Part shown: in pieces, positions 4,387 through 6,650 of the stretch
How positions within the stretch are numbered: the first letter of the stretch is position 1
Layout of the letters: each line of letters begins with the position of its first letter
Source: Planctomycetota bacterium
GTDB lineage: Bacteria > Planctomycetota > J058 > JARGOJ01
Direction: 5' to 3'
Length of the DNA stretch: 6,650 nucleotides
NCBI GenBank assembly: GCA_029210225.1
Contig: JARGOJ010000041.1
Coordinates: 1-6,650 of the forward strand
Made by a program: the position numbers and the translations under genes
Notes under the pieces: generated by a model
Told to the model about the DNA's origin: nothing
Database searches by the model: none
The model's input: only the letters and a program-made list of their open reading frames with translations

Positions 4387-6650
4387 ATGACCCCCGTTCT
4401 CTGCCCTCATTGCCGATTGTCAGTCAACATAAGCAACGACTACCTCGGTAAAACGGGACCTTGTCCGCGCTGCGCGACCCCCATCCTCTATCTGTCTGGG
4501 GACACAAGCCGCGAGCTTCCGGGTCAGGACGCAGTAGGTCTCGCCTGGCTGAGCGACGCCTTAAAAAACGACCCCCACTTCTCTCCACAGTCCACCTTCA
4601 CGCTCATCCGAGAACAGGAACTCGGTCGAGGAGGCATGGGGGTCGTTTTTAGTGTTGCGGATACTCGTCTCAAACGACGCGCCGCCCTCAAGCTGCTTCT
4701 CCCCCCCTACAGCGAAGAAGACTCAGAACGGTTCATGCGGGAGGCCATCATTACCGCGGCGCTGGATCATCCCTCGATTCCTCCGGTCCACGACGCCGGA
4801 AGAAACGCGAACGGGGAGTACTTTATTCTTATGCGGCTGATTTCTGGGGAAACTCTGAAAGACGCCTGCGATGGTCAAAAAGCCGGGCAATCAGGGTCGC
4901 AAAGCGAAGCGGAGCTGCTGGAAGCCTTGGTCAAAGTTGCGGAAGCGGTAGCCCACGCTGCCAGTCGCGGCTGCGTTCATCGCGACTTAAAGCCCTCACA
5001 CATCATGATTGGAGAGTATGGCGAGGTCCTCGTCATGGATTGGGGTCTCGGTCGTCGAACCCAGGACGAAACGGAGGTCGACTCACGTCTACTGAGCCAG
5101 TGGGGTCACCTACAGGACGAGCTAAAAAAGACGGGGATCACTTATGCCGGTTCGATTGTTGGAACCCCAGGATATATGCCTCCTGAACAGGCATCCTGTG
5201 AAAAAGTGGATGTTCGCGCCGACGTCTTCGGCCTCGGGGCTATTCTCTTCTATATTTTGACGGGGCAAGCTCCGGTCGACGGAGACAACGCGCTGAACAA
5301 ACTCATGAATACCATTCAAGGTTCTATCAACAGTCCTTCCGATCTCAATCCAAATATTAGTCGAGAATTAAACTGGATTACCGAAAGCGCCCTAAATGCC
5401 GACCCCAATAAGCGCACTGTCAGCGCGATTCTATTGGCCAAACAATTGAAGCAATATTTGTCGGGACGGCCTATCGAGCTCTATCCTTACTCGATATTCG
5501 AGAGGATTGAACGTTGGTCCCAGTCTCAATTCAATCTTCTCATCCTTCTATTTTTAGTCGCGGTCACGGCCAGCGGAGCGCTTTTCTTTGTCAATCAGAG
5601 CTGGAAGAGTGTTGCGCAAAAAGACGTAAAACTAAAAGCCGCGGAAGATCGACTGAGAGTTTTAGAAGCCGAGGCGCTGGTCTCTAAACAATTCAAAAGC
5701 AAAGAATCCGTAAGGAACGCTGAGTTTTTGTTTCTAGAAGCAAAGTTAGCTATTCGCCAGGGAGAAGCACGCAGTAAAATCATTGAGAAGATTGATCAAG
5801 CCTTTCAATCGAGCGGCCAAACAGGCGCTGACTATCTTTCTGCAGCCACGCTTTACAAGCTCGCTGGAATGAGTTCTATCTACTCTAAAACTCTTTTGAA
5901 GGGTCATTCACAGCACACTTCAAACGTGGAGATTCTCTATAGGCTTCACGAATTAGAATTGGCGAAGCTCGTCAAATTAGAAGGGACATTCAAATCGACT
6001 GTTTGGTTTAAAAAGCTACTCGACCTCTGCGTTAATACCAATCAAGAGAATGAATTTACTCATTTCGCCAAGGCGCAAAAACACGTAAAAGACAAGCAAT
6101 ATGCTCGCGCTATCAATTTTTACAACAGGGCGGAGCGGCGTTATCAATCGCTAAAGTGTGTCTATCTGTATCGCGGTGAGTGTCATGTTTTACTTGGGCA
6201 GAATGACAAAGCATTCGCCGATTTCAAACAAAGTCTTCTCCTGAACCCAAAGAGCATCGCAACGATCAAGAAACGGGGAGATTTGTACTATTCACTGAAG
6301 AACAAGCAAAGCGCCGCGGTCGATTACAAGCAAGTATTAGCTGCCCGACCCGACCTGGCGAACCTAGCCTTTCGACTCGGTGACCTCTACTATGCTTTGG
6401 GGCAGTTAGACCCCGCTCTCAGCGCTTATGATCTCGCTCTAGAGCACAAAGACAATCTGCAACCAAAGACGTTGTTAGCCAGCGAAACACACAATCGCAA
6501 AGCGCGCGTTTACTTAAAGAAAGATATGAAAGACAAGGCGATCAGCGAGTGTTCATTGGCCCTCAAAATCGATAAGGACAACTACAGACGCTACAAAAAC
6601 TTAGGAGAGCTGTTAGAAAAGAATGAGCAGCACTCTATGGCTGTGCCCCT
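4387..6650 (+). CDS. zinc-ribbon Ser/Thr protein kinase with TM helix and TPR repeats (runs off right edge)
   Basis: A Hanks-type protein kinase, 754 codons in the window and no stop reached. Domains in order: a zinc ribbon (Cys6, Cys9, Cys26, Cys29); a linker; the kinase domain at about 73-360; a TM helix at about 383-402; a charged, coiled-coil-like stretch at about 405-440; a helical region; then about six TPR units from 556 on (for example 590-623 and 658-690), the last cut by the edge. Kinase motifs are the Gly loop ELGRGGMGVVF (78-88), Lys102, Glu119 of helix C, HRDLKPSH (198-205), DWG (218-220), GTPGYMPPE (259-267) and Asp279. The DFG motif is DWG, which is frequent in planctomycete-type kinases. 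The metal-binding Asn of HRDLKxxN is His205, which is odd. By topology the kinase is cytoplasmic and the TPR part lies across the membrane, a receptor-like layout. ATG 4387 puts the zinc ribbon at the N-terminus; in-frame GTG 4381 and ATG 4318 are possible, and no start has a good Shine-Dalgarno. Substrate and ligand unknown. Confidence 0.94.
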   Translation, partial: MTPVLCPHCRLSVNISNDYLGKTGPCPRCATPILYLSGDTSRELPGQDAVGLAWLSDALKNDPHFSPQSTFTLIREQELGRGGMGVVFSVADTRLKRRAALKLLLPPYSEEDSERFMREAIITAALDHPSIPPVHDAGRNANGEYFILMRLISGETLKDACDGQKAGQSGSQSEAELLEALVKVAEAVAHAASRGCVHRDLKPSHIMIGEYGEVLVMDWGLGRRTQDETEVDSRLLSQWGHLQDELKKTGITYAGSIVGTPGYMPPEQASCEKVDVRADVFGLGAILFYILTGQAPVDGDNALNKLMNTIQGSINSPSDLNPNISRELNWITESALNADPNKRTVSAILLAKQLKQYLSGRPIELYPYSIFERIERWSQSQFNLLILLFLVAVTASGALFFVNQSWKSVAQKDVKLKAAEDRLRVLEAEALVSKQFKSKESVRNAEFLFLEAKLAIRQGEARSKIIEKIDQAFQSSGQTGADYLSAATLYKLAGMSSIYSKTLLKGHSQHTSNVEILYRLHELELAKLVKLEGTFKSTVWFKKLLDLCVNTNQENEFTHFAKAQKHVKDKQYARAINFYNRAERRYQSLKCVYLYRGECHVLLGQNDKAFADFKQSLLLNPKSIATIKKRGDLYYSLKNKQSAAVDYKQVLAARPDLANLAFRLGDLYYALGQLDPALSAYDLALEHKDNLQPKTLLASETHNRKARVYLKKDMKDKAISECSLALKIDKDNYRRYKNLGELLEKNEQHSMAVP
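4564..4650. repeat. perfect 14-bp inverted repeat, 59 bp apart, inside the kinase gene
   Basis: AAAAACGACCCCCA (4564-4577) and TGGGGGTCGTTTTT (4637-4650) are exact reverse complements. The left arm encodes Lys60 to His64 of the linker, and the right arm encodes the Gly-loop residues Met84 to Phe88. Between the arms, CCGAG (4608-4612) and CTCGG (4621-4625) form a second, nested 5-bp hairpin. The right arm is G-rich and ends in five Ts, so a folded transcript would look like an intrinsic terminator. A function is not shown. Confidence 0.7.

Noticed and set aside
4461..5783. Open frames within the kinase gene on both strands (4461-4652, 4652-4840, 5122-5319, 5595-5783)
   Set aside because: The kinase frame is continuous with all its motifs; these are shadows.
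1..6650. Search for tRNA, rRNA, CRISPR arrays, insertion-sequence ends, phage or toxin-antitoxin genes
   Set aside because: Reading the sequence showed no cloverleaf, repeat-spacer pattern, transposase or target-site duplication. The window looks like ordinary chromosome.

Overview
The window holds four protein genes and the regulatory DNA between them. No RNA genes, CRISPR arrays, insertion sequences or phage genes were seen. On the minus strand, from right to left, lie a TetR-family regulator and a FadE-type acyl-CoA dehydrogenase that form a tight two-gene operon. After a clear intrinsic terminator comes the 5' part of ligA (NAD-dependent DNA ligase), which runs off the left edge. On the plus strand, divergent from the tetR-fadE operon, is a large membrane-anchored Ser/Thr protein kinase with an N-terminal zinc ribbon and C-terminal TPR repeats. 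It runs off the right edge.

The organism is a Gram-negative-type bacterium, most likely from the Planctomycetota/PVC group or a similar kinase-rich lineage. This is an inference from two things: the kinase style (zinc ribbon, DWG in place of DFG, a GTPGYMPPEQA P+1 loop, a TM helix and TPRs) and LigA wording such as APRWAIAFKYATEQAET. Nothing in the window fixes the taxon.

Layout: 1-982 ligA (minus, partial, GTG start). 983-1190 ligA leader and promoter region, a small plus-oriented hairpin, and the fadE terminator. 1191-3455 fadE (minus). 3469-4149 tetR (minus; the open frame extends to 4254, but the upstream part looks like promoter and operator). 4150-4386 divergent control region. 4387-6650 kinase (plus, partial).

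How they work together: the regulator and FadE are probably co-transcribed from an autoregulated promoter, so that beta-oxidation entry is controlled by an acyl-CoA-type ligand (inference). LigA is a housekeeping replication and repair enzyme with its own promoter, and the kinase is a separate signalling gene. The most interesting signals are the promoter/operator hidden inside the annotated-length tetR frame, a perfect 14-bp inverted repeat early in the kinase gene, and substitutions of key active-site residues in both the kinase and the ligase. I found no convincing wholly new system.
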